Below the pieces are notes generated by a model that searched no databases, was not told the origin of the DNA, and worked only from the letters and a program-made list of their open reading frames with translations. Made by a program: the position numbers and the translations under genes. From the NCBI RefSeq assembly GCF_001649575.2, contig NC_051445.1, positions 30,759,253 through 30,823,252 on the forward strand: a stretch of 64,000 nt of DNA, in the 5' to 3' direction. Within the stretch, counting starts at the first letter, position 1. Every line of letters starts with the position of its first letter. Origin of the DNA: Kryptolebias marmoratus. Lineage: Eukaryota > Chordata > Actinopteri > Cyprinodontiformes > Rivulidae. Below are positions 11,056 through 22,144 of this stretch, piece after piece.

Positions 11056-12165
11056 AAGTTAAATGAGCTTGGGAAATACTTTATTTTTATTCAAATGTCA
11101 GGCTCTGTCTGTTTCATATATCAGTGCTGAACTGAGTAAGGGAGACCACACTTTTCTGTCTTTGTTTCTGTACTTCTTGGCACCACAGACCATATCAGTA
11201 TGGTCTGGATAAAATAATTTATGACATAGAAGAACGGCTTGTGTGTCCGGTGCTAAGAAAAGCAAAAATATCTGATGGCAGTGAGTGACCTAGTCTTGGC
11301 TAAGGCCTCTGAGAGACTCCAAAAGACCACAAAACAAGCTCAATTTTTAATCCCTTCAAGTAGTTGAAAGGAGGGGATGGAAAAGCCACAGAGCAGCAGG
11401 AAGAAGAATGACAAGATGCTTTAGGGCATCGGGTCCCTCCCACACTCCTCCTTTTACACCTCCTATATTCTTCCGTATCTACTTTTCCTGGCTTACTCCT
11501 GAGTGTGCCTCCATCTCTCAAGGTGTTTATGTTTCAATCAAAAGAGCTAGAGCGGCGTGACCGGCACTTTCTGCTTGACTAGCAGCCACCATCCCTCACT
11601 ACTTTAAGATCAACCATAAAAATGCCACTTCACCAGTGCTTCCCCATTTTTCCCTGCTAATATAGCTTGGACTCTTGAAGCCTGCTGCTGGCCTGGTGTC
11701 AGACTTCCTGAGAGCACAGGGCAAATAAATCTATCATTGGAAAAGCTTTAGGAAAGGGCTTGGATCAATTATTTGTTTCTTTTGCTTGAATAGCTGTCAT
11801 ATGCAGCAGTACAAGTTATCACTGTGTTCCAGTGTCATTTCAGTGAGTTAGGCTATAGAAAATAATAATAGGTCAAAAACAATTTGCTTTTGTGTATATT
11901 GTGAATGAATTTTATTGACAATAACTTAAAGAGGTAGCCCTGATTGACAGCCAAATATTTAAATTATAAGATTATTTAAATAGGCTCTGTGCTTCTTTTG
12001 TGGGTCAACATTAACATCACACAATTTCATGACTATTAATTTATGTACCTAAAAAAATTCTGTACTTTTCTCATCCATACCATGCATTTTCTTCACTCGC
12101 TCATTTTCTACCTGATTATTATTCCTGTTTAAGATTTTGGGGAAGCTGATGCTTGTCAATGTCAG
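11056..12165. other. Intron sequence, no gene seen
   Basis: Unique-looking sequence. The ORF at 11300-11521 on the minus strand has no motif I recognise. No RNA gene or repeat stands out. Confidence 0.5.
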
Positions 12166-12275
12166 TTTTATTAGGCAACGCACTGACTTCCATTTTGTGT
12201 GGATGTGTCTAGGCATAAATAAGGTTGCTATCAAAAAAATGGGTTGCCACGTCAAAAACATCCAAGGCCAGTAGC
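12166..12275 (-). repeat. Rpt-B copy, reverse
   Basis: Reverse form of a repeat marked by GGATTTTGACGTGGCAAC, GCCAAGACGCATCCACAC-like text and CAATGGAAGTCAGTG. Other copies are at 22145-22290, 25260-25390 and 25640-25945. Confidence 0.6.
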
Positions 12276-12282
12276 AGTTTAC

Positions 12283-12346
<64 letters not shown>

Positions 12347-12347
12347 N

Positions 12348-12387
<40 letters not shown>
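12283..12387. repeat. (TA)n and (TG)n microsatellite
   Basis: An alternating TA run passes into a TG run, with one ambiguous base (N) at the junction near 12347. Confidence 0.97.
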
Positions 12388-12390
<3 letters not shown>

Positions 12391-12417
12391 CTGGCCACCC
12401 CATTTATTTGAAGAAAC

Positions 12418-12899
12418 TGTCAGGATGGGTGGAGATTGCGGCGAACCCAATGTGCAGACTCATTCTAGCTCCAAGATTAAATTTATTTATTTAAAAAAAA
12501 AGAAACAAAAACCTGACAAGGCAGCAATACAAGACTAAATACAAAACATAAACTAAAACTAAACCAGAGGCAAAACATGAGGACACCAAGCTGGCAAGAG
12601 AAACACAACAACGGACCAGCGAGTACATGGAGGAAATGATCAGGTTTTAAAAGCAGAGGGTAATTAGGGGAAGTGGGCACAGGTGAGTGATTACAATTAC
12701 GAGCAGATGGAGATTGGCATGGCAGGTAAACAAGTGATGACAGAGGACAAACGAATAATGACATGAAACAAAGACACAAGGAACAAAGACTGAACAAAAT
12801 CCAGACTAAATACAAAGGCCACTAAATAACAAAATAAAAGAAACAATAAACCCAAAAGAAAACTCAAAAAACAACCCAAACAAAACCCAAATCCTGACA
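12418..12899 (-). mobile_element. Solo LTR, family L (same family as 51912-55644)
   Basis: It starts TGTCAGGAT and ends ATCCTGACA, so it has TG...CA ends and short terminal inverted repeats. Flanks GAAAC (12413-12417) and AAAAC (12900-12904) agree at four of five bases, like a decayed 5-bp duplication. On the minus strand it has CTTTTAAAACC as a TATA-like box and AAATAAATAAAT as a poly(A) signal. The layout matches the LTRs at 40071, 51912, 55177 and 58492. No internal region is present, so it is a recombination product (solo LTR). Confidence 0.75.
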
Positions 12900-12904
12900 A
12901 AACC

Positions 12905-13780
12905 ATACTTTTAAGCAAAATTACCAGAAAGCAGAGTTTCCTCAAATGATTGCCATGGCTACCATTAGCCATCCCCCGGCTCCACCATTGCACTTAGTAG
13001 CGGATAAATTTGCTCATTCCTTTCTCCAAGAAATGTTACTCTGCACTCCCTTGGACAACGAATTGTCACTAGAATAAGATAACTATATTCTCTCTCCTTT
13101 ATTGTTAAAAATGTAATGTAAGACTTTATCCTTTGTGAAAAAATTTCTCTAAATTTAGTTTTAGTCGAATATTCATTAGGTATGTCTTATTAGTCCAGTT
13201 TAGTAAAACAATTCAACTTTATTTTTTGATCACCTGGTTTCGAGACATGGAAGCTATTGAGAAAAACAATATTATTTTTATAGAAGTATATTAATAGAAA
13301 ATATGAAATCCTTTAAAATCAGATTAAATTAGGTGTCTTGTATTTGTCCAATCTAGTAAAACAATTGGGGGTAGTTAGTGTTTTTGGTATTTGCAGCATT
13401 TTTTCCTTTACATTTGTTTTGTTGGTTTTATGTTTTTTTGTTCTGTCTATTTTCTACGATTGCAGTGTTTTTCTGTTGCATTTGTTTTTTTGTGTTTTGC
13501 ATAATTCATGTGTTTGTAGCACTTTTTGCAGCGCATTTGCATCTGTCGGTCACTGTAAAAAAGGCTTGGAAGCGATCCTGCAAACCTTCTCACTGTGGGG
13601 TGACAATTTTATCCACTGCTGCAAACTCTTCTGACAATTTACTAAAAATGTCTAATTTTTTAACTGAAACCTCCGTAGAATTAAAAAAAATATCAGATTG
13701 AACATTTCTGTAAAATTAGGGCTCAGTCTAAAATCTGTTATCATATTAATTTTTTCCTGCTGTGCTCTTGGGTGTCTGTA
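12905..13780. other. Intron sequence, no gene seen
   Basis: AT-rich. The overlapping ORFs at 13338-13701 are rich in Phe, Val and Cys from a T-rich stretch and show no domain. Confidence 0.5.
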
Positions 13781-13781
13781 C

Positions 13782-14564
13782 CAGGGGTCTCATTTATAAA
13801 ACTGGCGTACATACAAAACAGTGTCTGAAACTTGCGTACGTCACTTTCTACGCAAAATTTGTGGTCTATAAAACATAAATTTGATGGGAAAATGTGTGGT
13901 CCCACACGCCAACTCTGAGCCAGGCGTACCATATACACTTGTTTTGGAGAAAGGGGAAACTGTTGACACAGATGGTGAAGTGGGGAACTGAAGTCACCCT
14001 GCATCATTATTCCTCTCAGTTATTTAATTTTACTCCATAATCAAACTTTAATCTTAGATCAACTTTATCATAAGCTTTCAAAACACCAGGACTATTTATG
14101 CTTCCACTGATGAGCCATAAGTTTTCTCACCATTACATTCCTCTCACTGGATCACCAAGGTGATGTGTCCCACAGATTAACACACAAGGGGACAGTGGCT
14201 ACCCCATCAGGTGCTGGCTCTTAACCCTTTTCCAAACCCTCAGAGCGCAGAGGATGCACACTCTAATACCGCTCACACCTGTGCGAGCATCCTTGCAGTG
14301 CAGTTTTTGCCAGACCATCACTTTTCAGCATGACAGCGGTCATCCTTCTTTCATAACACTGATCAGCTGGCTCATTTAAATACACCTTCCCATTCATGAG
14401 GTGCTTTGCATTTACAGTTGAATGTAGGCGTGTGGAGAGCAGAACATGAGACGGGACCTTGTGTGCAAACTTTTGGGTACAGGTGTGATTTAAAAAGGGA
14501 AATTGCTTGCTGGTGAGTGTGTGCATGGTTTTATAAATCTGATTTTTTATAAATGAGATCCCAG
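13782..14564. mobile_element. MITE-like element with GTCTCATTTATAAA termini
   Basis: The left end CAGGGGTCTCATTTATAAA and right end TTTATAAATGAGATCCCAG are inverted copies. The interior has GCGTAC-rich sub-terminal words and no coding region; the ORFs at 13741-14007 and 14263-14598 are not protein-like. Length is about 0.78 kb. I could not define a target duplication, so the superfamily is open. Confidence 0.6.
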
Positions 14565-14579
14565 GACTGTTAGGAAAAA

Positions 14580-15300
14580 GCATGCTAGTACCCAGCATTA
14601 GTGAAGAATAACCTCAGCCCTAGTCTGGTGAAAAGCTATTCATTGCCACTTTGTTTCCATGGCAACATTGATGAGGTAGTTGGTTAGAAGGGGTGTGAGT
14701 TAGGGGCAGGGTGGGGGGACCTATGCTTCTTCCAAGTTTGGCCTGGACATTTTAACAGCTCATAAAAGTACTGAAATCAATCAGGGCTTGGAAAATTTAA
14801 TACATTTTAATACATGTGTGTGCATGTGTGGCTGTGACAGAGAAAGGGAGAATTCAGTGTGAAAACAGACTGTGTCAGGGGTAATGCTTATATTGGCTGA
14901 CACAAGGGAAAAACAGCTTTTAAAGTGTTTAGGTTTAATTTTATTCTGGAGTGACATAATTGATTTTAATGAGCTGTTTATAGAGTGAAGTGTCAGTGTG
15001 GCTGAGTCATTTGCACGTCTGCCTGATGGGTACTTGTGAGTCTAACGTGAAGGAAAAGCAGAAAAGAAGAGAAATCTCTACTGCCAAAATCTTCACTCCC
15101 CACTCCACTGAATACAACTGGCTTCTTTTTAAGTAGAAGCATATTTCAGGGATTAAAGTTCTCTGTCACCACAATGGATTTACATCATTTGAATTGGAAG
15201 GATGTATTTCTGTCATGTAAAAATTAGAAGAAAAGGAAAAAAAAAGTTTTTTGTTGTGGTCCCGTTAAAGCCATTCAATCTAATTATGATACAGGGATTA
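14580..15300. other. Unique intron sequence, no gene seen
   Basis: Mixed composition with a few purine-rich tracts. No coding region, RNA gene or shared repeat was found. Confidence 0.5.
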
Positions 15301-15309
15301 AACAGGTAC

Positions 15310-15492
15310 AGATGCAGATTTGTTTTTTCTCTCTCTCTCTCTCTCTCCTCTCTCGGCGAGGATGGAGGTCCGCCCCCCCTCCATCTGTGCTTATTTTTTA
15401 TTGTCTTTTTTTTTCTTTGAAGCCTCTATTTGCATAATTTACAAATTAAGTTATTATTGATCCGGTCAGCTGGTCTCTCAACGCAATAGATT
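15310..15492 (+). mobile_element. Membrane-ORF repeat family, copy D (5' fragment)
   Basis: After a (CT)n tract, GAAGCCTCTATTTGCATA and GGTCAGCTGGTCTCTCAACG match the 5' region of the repeat at 23840-23985. The copy stops just before the membrane-protein ORF would begin. Confidence 0.6.
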
Positions 15493-16574
15493 AGTGTTTC
15501 TCAACGGGGGCGTTGAGAGGATGACAGGGGGCGCTGGCAGCAATATTTTAAAAAAGGGGTCGTTTATATTCTTTTGTTTAGCATTTGCTTAAAGTAAAGT
15601 TTACACCAAATATTCACAACAATATTAGTTTAAACTTTGAACTACTTGCAAAAATATTGTGGCCTAAAACATTAAAACCAGCGTGGAACTGCAACTGTAT
15701 CGATGGTGTTTCTCTTCGGCGCACAGCTCCGTGCTGCCTTCAGGAGAACGGGACATCAGATTATTGTGTATAATTGTCCCACATGGCAGTTACTTTGTAA
15801 ACTCTGAGAAAAAAACACTCTATTTAGTGGTATTACCCTTGGAATTATTTCTTGCTCTTACATGGGTTAATTTCTCTGAAGGATACACCATGAGCACATT
15901 GTTATCGCAGTGGTTAAACATTTACAGGAGCAATGTTCTGTTGTCAGATTTTCCATGAAAGCGTCCAGCATCCAGATGCACATTAACACTTTTCTGGACA
16001 AGATGCTTTGTTGACATGACTGCGGACGGCGTTGCCAAAGCATATGAACATAAACCAACAATAAAACAAAATATTCCAAAACCAGACGCCCTTTTTTTGT
16101 AGAGGAACCGGTGTACAGCGCAATGTTTTCCGCATCGGCTGGAGCACAATAGGGGCCAACTTAGGGAAAAGGTGCAACGTAGGACCTTGAAACTGCACAG
16201 GAAGATAAAGAAGTTAGAAAAAGTACTGAAAACACAGATACAAAAGACTGAAAAGTACCGTAAACTGTATGAGAGACTGAAAAAAGATGAGATTTTCTCC
16301 AAAAAGCAAAACGAACAAATTAGTTGGTCTATCCTTTGTCTCCGATAAAGTCAGGAAAACTCTTAACTATCACCATGCTCTTGGACAAAACATTTGAGAA
16401 AAGTACAAAAGTTCAACATCAGATAGATCTAGACAAATCATTTCACAAGTTGTGTGTGGTAGAATTATAAAGAAATACAAGTTACAGCAAACAGTTCAGG
16501 AAACTATTGGGCTGTCAAGGAAGAGGTTTGACCTGAGAAACGGAACAACAGAAATTAACTTCAAAAGATCAAAG
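15493..16574 (+). pseudogene. Decayed coding unit of unknown family, 5' part
   Basis: After 15490 the sequence contains broken but protein-like frames. At 16155-16350 one frame gives a basic coiled-coil, KIKKLEKVLKTQIQKTEKYR and YERLKKDE. At 16420-16574 another gives RQIISQVVCGRIIKKYKLQQ and ETIGLSRKRFDLRNGT, running directly into the pogo-type insertion. The same frame resumes after it at 17467. Several stops and frame changes lie between the pieces. I do not recognise the family; proteins of this general look are repetitive in fish genomes, so a transposon-derived origin is likely. Confidence 0.5.
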
Positions 16575-16576
16575 TA

Positions 16577-17464
16577 CCGTATTTTCCGGTCTATAAGGCA
16601 CACCTAAAAGCCTTAAATTTTCGCAAAAATCGGCGGCGCGCCTTATGTGTGCACGGAATTCCAAAATCTGTCCCTGACACAGGGACGTATGGTAATGTGT
16701 ACAGTACCGGTATGTTTGCTGGCAGCGATAAACCAATCAGAGAACATTATGTAATACGTACAGTACGTACACAGGCAGCAATAAACCAATCAGAGAACAT
16801 TATGTAATACGTACAGTACATACACAGGCAGCAATAAACCAATCAGAGAACATTATGTAATATAATACAATTCGTAGCTTGCCATCATTCCGGAAGGATT
16901 AAAAAAAGAACTCAAACCGCTGGACGTTGGTGTAGACAGCGCGTTCAAAGTGAAGTTGCGAGTAGTGTGGGAGCGATGGATGACCGACAGCAAACACACG
17001 TTTACTAAGATGGGGGCAGTGCCAGGTGAGTTACGCCATCATATGTGAATGGATTGTGGATGCCTGGGCTAAGGTATCTGCAATAACTGTTGTTTGAGCT
17101 TTCGCGAAAGCCAGCATCATTGCTGAACAGCCCCCTGGCAATGAGACTGACTCCGATAATGATGAGAGGGAACCTAGCATGTTTGATGTCAAAATTGCCT
17201 AGCTGTTCAATTCAGACAGAAGATGAGGACTTTGATGGATTTGTGGAAGAAGAATGATAAAAAAAAAATTTGAGTGTATTGTTTCATGATAGAATAAAGT
17301 TCAAACTCACTGTTTTGCATGACCTTTTTTTTTTTGTAGACCGTATGTCTTAGCATGCGCCTTATAATCTGGTGTGCCTTATGTATGGGTTAAGTACAGA
17401 AATGGACGACATAATTGAGACTGCGCCTTATAATCCGGTGCGCCTTATGGTGCAGAAAATACAG
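16577..17464. mobile_element. Pogo/Tigger-type DNA transposon remnant
   Basis: The termini are inverted: CCGTATTTTCCGGTCTATAA at the left and, on the other strand, CTGTATTTTCTGCACCATAA at the right. Both continue into AAGGCGCAC. A TA dinucleotide flanks each side (16575-16576, 17465-17466), the target used by pogo-like transposases. Inside, 16915-17265 reads, across frame breaks, LKPLDVGVDSAFKVKLRVVW, KMGAVPGELRHH and a terminal EDEDFDGFVEEE. This is the C-terminal part of a DDE_1-type transposase with its acidic tail. The N-terminal two-thirds are missing. Three 53-bp tandem units (AACCAATCAGAGAACATTAT) occupy 16731-16860. Inactive. Confidence 0.85.
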
Positions 17465-17466
17465 TA

Positions 17467-17829
17467 CGCATCTAAGAGAACAAAGTTACATGATGGAGTG
17501 CATGCTTTTTTTCAATAGGGATGATGATGTCAGCCATATGACAGCAAGCAAAAGTCAGACCAAACAAGACCAAGAGGCTGTTGTTCAGTGTGAGGTTCAA
17601 GATATTGCAATACCCAGGGACAATCCTAGAAGTCAGTGAAACACATGTGAAGGTGAAGCCCATGCATAAAGTTGGAAAGAACCGCTTTTTCTGGCCAGCA
17701 CGAGAAGATGTGTTGTGGTATCCTTGTAAAGATATCATAAGACTGATTCCATTCCAAACTAAAGTTGGGTCTCGGTATGTGGAAATCAAACAAGAAATAT
17801 GGGCAGGCATTTCACAAGAATGGAAATAG
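17467..17829 (+). pseudogene. Decayed coding unit of unknown family, 3' part
   Basis: Removing the pogo element and one TA rejoins the frame: SKRTKLHDGVHAFF follows directly from the upstream part. Then come NRDDDVSHMTASKSQ and, in the next frame, KILQYPGTILEVSETHVKVK, HKVGKNRFFWPAREDVLWYP and CKDIIRLIP, ending at a TAG after EIWAGISQEWK. The small C-terminal block, PG-x-V near a GKNxFxWP-x-DxxWYP motif, looks like a conserved module. I have no name for it. Likely a fossil of a transposon ORF. Confidence 0.5.
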
Positions 17830-18768
17830 GCATATAATCTAATCAAATCTTCAAAGGAAACCATTACTTATAATGTGCCTTACTCCTCCATTTTGAAAAC
17901 TTCAAGTATTAATAGAAGTCTAAATACTCTTGTTCCTGCCTTTTATACTAACACGTCTTTTATACTGTTTTACATAATTCTGAATCAATCCTTTAATGTT
18001 TAATGGCTCCGTAATTGCTTTTTAAGACACAAAAAGCAAAAAAAAATAAAATGGTTGTATTATTATTTGCAATATTCTATCCATTGTTGGTTGACTTTGT
18101 CTGTATTATAGTATTATAGGCACAAATAGTTTTTTAAATAATTGTTAATTGTATTTAATGAGTTTTAATAAGAAATGTTTGCTCCTACTAAAGCAATTTT
18201 GTAAATAGTTAAGTATTTTTGCCTTATTTTAAATGTATTTTGAATTAAATACCTTAGTTTGAAGTAGTGTTATATTAGGACAGTTTATGTAATAAAATAA
18301 AAAGAATTTAGCCTGTCGGAATATATCGTTTTTTCAAAACATTGTCTATGTTGTCCATAACAGAGTTGTCAAACATTAGCTACATGTTTTTTTTACTTTT
18401 TATTAGGAAAATTTGTAGGATACACTCTGATAGAAACAGCCACTTAATACAGAGTGATTACTTCAAAAATCTTATTTATATTAAAAAAGTGCATTAGAAA
18501 GATGTGTAAATTATTTAAAGCTATTAAATGATGCTTGTTTGATCAAATGACTTAGAGAAGAACACAGAGAAGGAATGAAGGAGTCAGACATGAGGTCAAT
18601 GATCAGCTGCTGTAGAGGAGAACAGAGATGACATCAGGTAGGAATAATTTCACGAGTGAGGCCACAAAAACCTAGATGCCCAGGAGGGTTTGAATTTCTG
18701 CTGACCATTGTGTTACTGGGAAAATTAGTGCTGGCAGACGTGGCAAGTCAATCACCACAGAGGAGAAT
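17830..18768. other. AT-rich intron sequence, no gene seen
   Basis: Poly-A/T-rich sequence, possibly the 3' untranslated region of the decayed unit to its left. No shared repeat or ORF is supported. Confidence 0.5.
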
Positions 18769-18782
18769 GTGAACAAGAGAGG

Positions 18783-18844
<62 letters not shown>

Positions 18845-19010
18845 AGGAACAGAGAAGTGCAGAAGAGAGGGTTGGGGCAAGGTCTTACTCTGAAGATCCA
18901 TCTGAATGGCCTTTGCCACAGGAAGTGGGGGACTCATTGAAGCAGTACATGGTGAAGAATGGCCCACAGAGATGTTCTGATGGGCCATACCCAAGATCAA
19001 GGTTAACAAA
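18769..19010 (+). pseudogene. hAT/TTF-like (ZMYM-type) coding fragment with poly-Asp run
   Basis: An open frame starts MNKRG, runs through an Asp tract encoded by (GAT)n at 18783-18840, then reads SYSEDPSEWPLPQEVGDSLK and KNGPQRCSDGPYP. The DP-x-x-W-P phrase followed by a xxGP motif is what precedes TTF-type zinc fingers in hAT-derived transposases. The frame is cut after RSRLTNT by repeat copy A. Only a small N-terminal piece survives. Confidence 0.45.
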
Positions 19011-19013
19011 CAC

Positions 19014-20436
19014 TGCAATAGATCAAATTTTCTCGATGAGAAAGGCAGGGCACAGGAGAGCCCTCTTGCTCTGATGAGACATTTCTAGCTGGTTACACCT
19101 GGGATTCTTGGGGGAAGTGGAAGATTGTGTGTTTATTTGTAATATTCGTCAAGGATGTTGAAGACGTGTTCATAATTGGATTTTTGATAACAAGATTTCT
19201 GCTTTTTGGACTGACGTATCGTGAAATTCGTAAGATGCAGGCAGCTGTTTGGGCCACGACAAGGCTACCTGCTCTGTGTGAAGTAATGTGCTGATCAGTG
19301 AATGCTCAAACTCAGTTGCTGTGCGAACAGAGGCAAATACTCGATGACTCGTGTGAATCACGAGCCAGTTGTGGACCTTAGAACTTGCTGGCTGAGTGGA
19401 ATCGACCTTGGAGAAGTTACTGACTCAGCACGGCTTGGAGGACAACATTAATTTCGGTTGTTTGAAGTCGCCATTGAGTGAAAGTGAAACTTTTCAAGGC
19501 AGACTTGAAATTACGCTGTCAGCCTGACCTAAAAAAAATCTGTTATCTGAATCTGGCTCAACTGAGTCAGCCTTGAAAGGGCTGGCTATATCAAAATTAT
19601 CCTGGATGTTATGTAAACTCTATGCTTTTCTCCCCAAGGATACCTGTGGATCTGTTCCAGATAGGCCCCAAAGTCAGAACTATGGCAGACAGAGGCCTAT
19701 CTGGAACGGTAATTGTGGGCGTCTCTCCACCATCGACGTCATTATCTCGTTTTCTCCCTCCCTCCACATACCCCCAGCTCCATGCCTCCCTCCTCCTCTG
19801 ATGTTTAATGTTGCTTCCTCCTTTTCTCCCTAACACTTTATCTCATTAGCATAGTTGAATTAGCTTAACCTATAACTGAATCAGCATTAAATAGTTGAAT
19901 TGTCTGAAACTTTAGTTGAATTAGCTTTAGCAAAGGTATAGACTATCATAGTTTATCTTAGTCTTTTCAGCTGAGGTCCTTAAATTGTAAATTAGTTTAT
20001 GTTAGGTTTGGTTTTTCCCCAGTTTACTTCAGTATGACTTAGTCAATTTTATCCTGCCTTTGCTTGTTTAAACTAATTTTAGTTCAGTAGTTAGTTTATC
20101 TCTTATCATGTCTGATCTGTTCGGCTGAGGTTTTGTAATCCTAGTTTAATTTATGTTATATCATAGTTTGGTTCCTCATGTTTTAGATAAGTTTAGTTTC
20201 TTGATATGTTCAGTTTTAACTTTATATTGTTGTGAGTGCTTTCATGATTTCATTTAGATTATCTCTTATTTAGTGTCTAATGTTTTAGAAATGTTTAGTT
20301 TCATGATTTAATTTAGATTATCTTAGATTTAATTTTAGATATTGTTGTGTGTGTTTTGACTCTGTATTTTTGTGTTTTCATGTTGTAAAGCACTTTGAAT
20401 CGCCTTGTTGCTGAAAAGTGCTATATACACACCCTC
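19014..20436 (+). mobile_element. Membrane-ORF repeat family, copy A
   Basis: It starts at GATCAAATTTTCTCGA, present also at 23986. The small ORF at 19103-19290 has lost its ATG (CTGG for ATGG) but still reads KWKIVCL, KDVEDVFIIGFLIT and RFLLFGLTYREIRK before a TGA at 19291. Post-ORF text (CAAGGCAGACTTGAAATTAC, GTCAGCCTGACC, GTTATCTGAATCTGGCTC) parallels copy B. The 3' end is the tail GTAAAGCACTTTGAAT...GAAAAGTGCTATAT at 20387-20432. A perfect 14-bp hairpin (GTTCCAGATAGGCC, 19654-19667 with 19694-19707) lies in the 3' part. Confidence 0.75.
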
Positions 20437-21268
20437 CAGGATTTCGCGATGTTGCAATCGCAACTATTAACGGAAAATCAAGCAAACCCCCGCAAAATCG
20501 CAACTTTGTCCAAAAACTTTCCCACAACTTTAACCCAATATTTATTGTTTCTAAACTGATTCACCACCGTTTTTGTGGTCTAGTGTCTTCTTTGTGGGTT
20601 TGTGTAGTGTGGAATACAAAATAATCCCAAATAACTCACAAAGAAGAAATGTGACGTCACATCCTGTCAACATCAGAATGCCGGGAGCATGCAGGAGCAG
20701 CAACCGAAGCGAAAATGTGCGCTAATTCTTCACATTTGCCCACAAAGATTTCAGCAAAACACCACAGTGAAGTTAGTTTTAAGTTGGATATTGGATATTC
20801 GAGCTCCGCTTAGTTAGCAGCGTCTAGCTCACGATTGACCCGAAACAGGAATGCTAATGTCGGCCAGCCGTCCCTAAGTGAACCACCTCGCGTGAGAGAA
20901 GGGGCCGGCAGAGAATGGCTGGCCGACATTAGCATTTCTGTTTCAGGTCAGCCGTGAGCTAGTTGCTGCTAACTCCGCGGAGCGCGAATATCCAACATCC
21001 AACTTCAAACTAACTTCACTGCGGTCGCAAACCAGTTTCCTACCCAGCTGCACAAGAGTGGGGTGAAGCTGTTTTGCACGTCCTGCAGTGTAATCACCGA
21101 ACATAAACGCATCGACAAACACTTTGTGTCTGCAAAAATTGTGAGGAGAGCTGCAGATGAGGGACAATCCAGAAATGGTCATGAATGTCAGTTTATAAGC
21201 TATCAAAGTTCTCAAATAAAGCACCTTTTGAGAATGTCAATGTTTGTTGGTAATTATCTTACAAAACT
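20437..21268 (+). pseudogene. CGGBP1/hAT-like zinc-finger fragment containing a foldback
   Basis: Near 21055-21175 the frame GVKLFCTSCSVITEHKRIDK, then HFVSAKIVRRAADEG, resembles the BED-like zinc finger of CGGBP1-type, hAT-derived proteins (C-x2-C then H...H). Its upstream coding part (about 20695-20770, QPKRKC...) is separated from it by an inverted-repeat insert at about 20771-21020. The remainder has no motif and the region runs into an assembly gap. The ORF is broken. Confidence 0.5.
20771..21020. repeat. Foldback, arms about 105 bp
   Basis: AGTGAAGTTAGTTTTAAGTT at the left end pairs with AACTTCAAACTAACTTCACT at the right. Inward, GCTAATGTCGGCCAGCC pairs with GGCTGGCCGACATTAGC. The loop around 20877-20915 is GC-rich. 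Arms match throughout with few differences, suggesting recent origin or gene conversion. Confidence 0.8.
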
Positions 21269-21690
21269 NNNNNNNNNNNNNNNNNNNNNNNNNNNNNNNN
21301 NNNNNNNNNNNNNNNNNNNNNNNNNNNNNNNNNNNNNNNNNNNNNNNNNNNNNNNNNNNNNNNNNNNNNNNNNNNNNNNNNNNNNNNNNNNNNNNNNNNN
21401 NNNNNNNNNNNNNNNNNNNNNNNNNNNNNNNNNNNNNNNNNNNNNNNNNNNNNNNNNNNNNNNNNNNNNNNNNNNNNNNNNNNNNNNNNNNNNNNNNNNN
21501 NNNNNNNNNNNNNNNNNNNNNNNNNNNNNNNNNNNNNNNNNNNNNNNNNNNNNNNNNNNNNNNNNNNNNNNNNNNNNNNNNNNNNNNNNNNNNNNNNNNN
21601 NNNNNNNNNNNNNNNNNNNNNNNNNNNNNNNNNNNNNNNNNNNNNNNNNNNNNNNNNNNNNNNNNNNNNNNNNNNNNNNNNNNNNNNNNN
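21269..21690. other. Assembly gap (422 N) followed by a C homopolymer
   Basis: The N run ends directly at 20 consecutive C residues (21691-21710). This suggests a G/C homopolymer or low-complexity tract that defeated assembly. ORFs crossing the gap are meaningless. Confidence 0.99.
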
Positions 21691-21861
21691 CCCCCCCCCC
21701 CCCCCCCCCCACATTGAAATAATTTTGAGTTTCTCTTTTGGGTGACTTTAACTGATCCCAAGCCCAGATAAAAGATTTAATTTGGAACTCTGATATTCAA
21801 AAGAAAAACAGGAGAGCTTGCATAGATACGTAGCTTCCAGTGAGCTGTGTCTGATTTGTCT

Positions 21862-21935
21862 GTGCCAGGACAATGGTTAGCACGTCTACCTCACATGGGG
21901 AAGGTTAGGGTTCAATCGCCAGGCAGGCAGTCACA
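21862..21935 (+). repeat. tRNA-like sequence (tRNA-Val-CAC-like, probably SINE head or pseudogene)
   Basis: ATGGTTAGCACGTCTACCTC followed by ACATGGGGAAGGTTAGG and a B-box-like GGTTCAATCGCC resembles a degraded tRNA-Val. The D-arm, a CAC anticodon position and the T-arm are in order. The acceptor stem does not pair well, so it is not a functional tRNA. Confidence 0.45.
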
Positions 21936-22144
21936 ATATTGTTATTAAAATTATTATATTCAAACCAAAACACTATCATTTTGTAAATAGCAACCGTAAT
22001 GTTTCTATAACATTTAAGACCTTGTTTGATCTGTTCAATATTTCATAATTTCTGTTAACAGACACCACAACAAATGTTCAGAAATATTTTTTCTTGATTT
22101 CGTGGAGTTATTTATTGGATACATTTACTGAATGCTTCATTAGA

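Noticed and set aside
13338..13701. Hydrophobic overlapping ORFs that might suggest a membrane protein
   Set aside because: Two frames are open in the same T-rich stretch and the residues simply reflect TTT/GTT/TGT composition; no second copy or motif.
14995..15050. GCACGTCTGCCTGATGGG as a second tRNA-like sequence
   Set aside because: Only the D-arm-like words match; no B box follows at the right distance.
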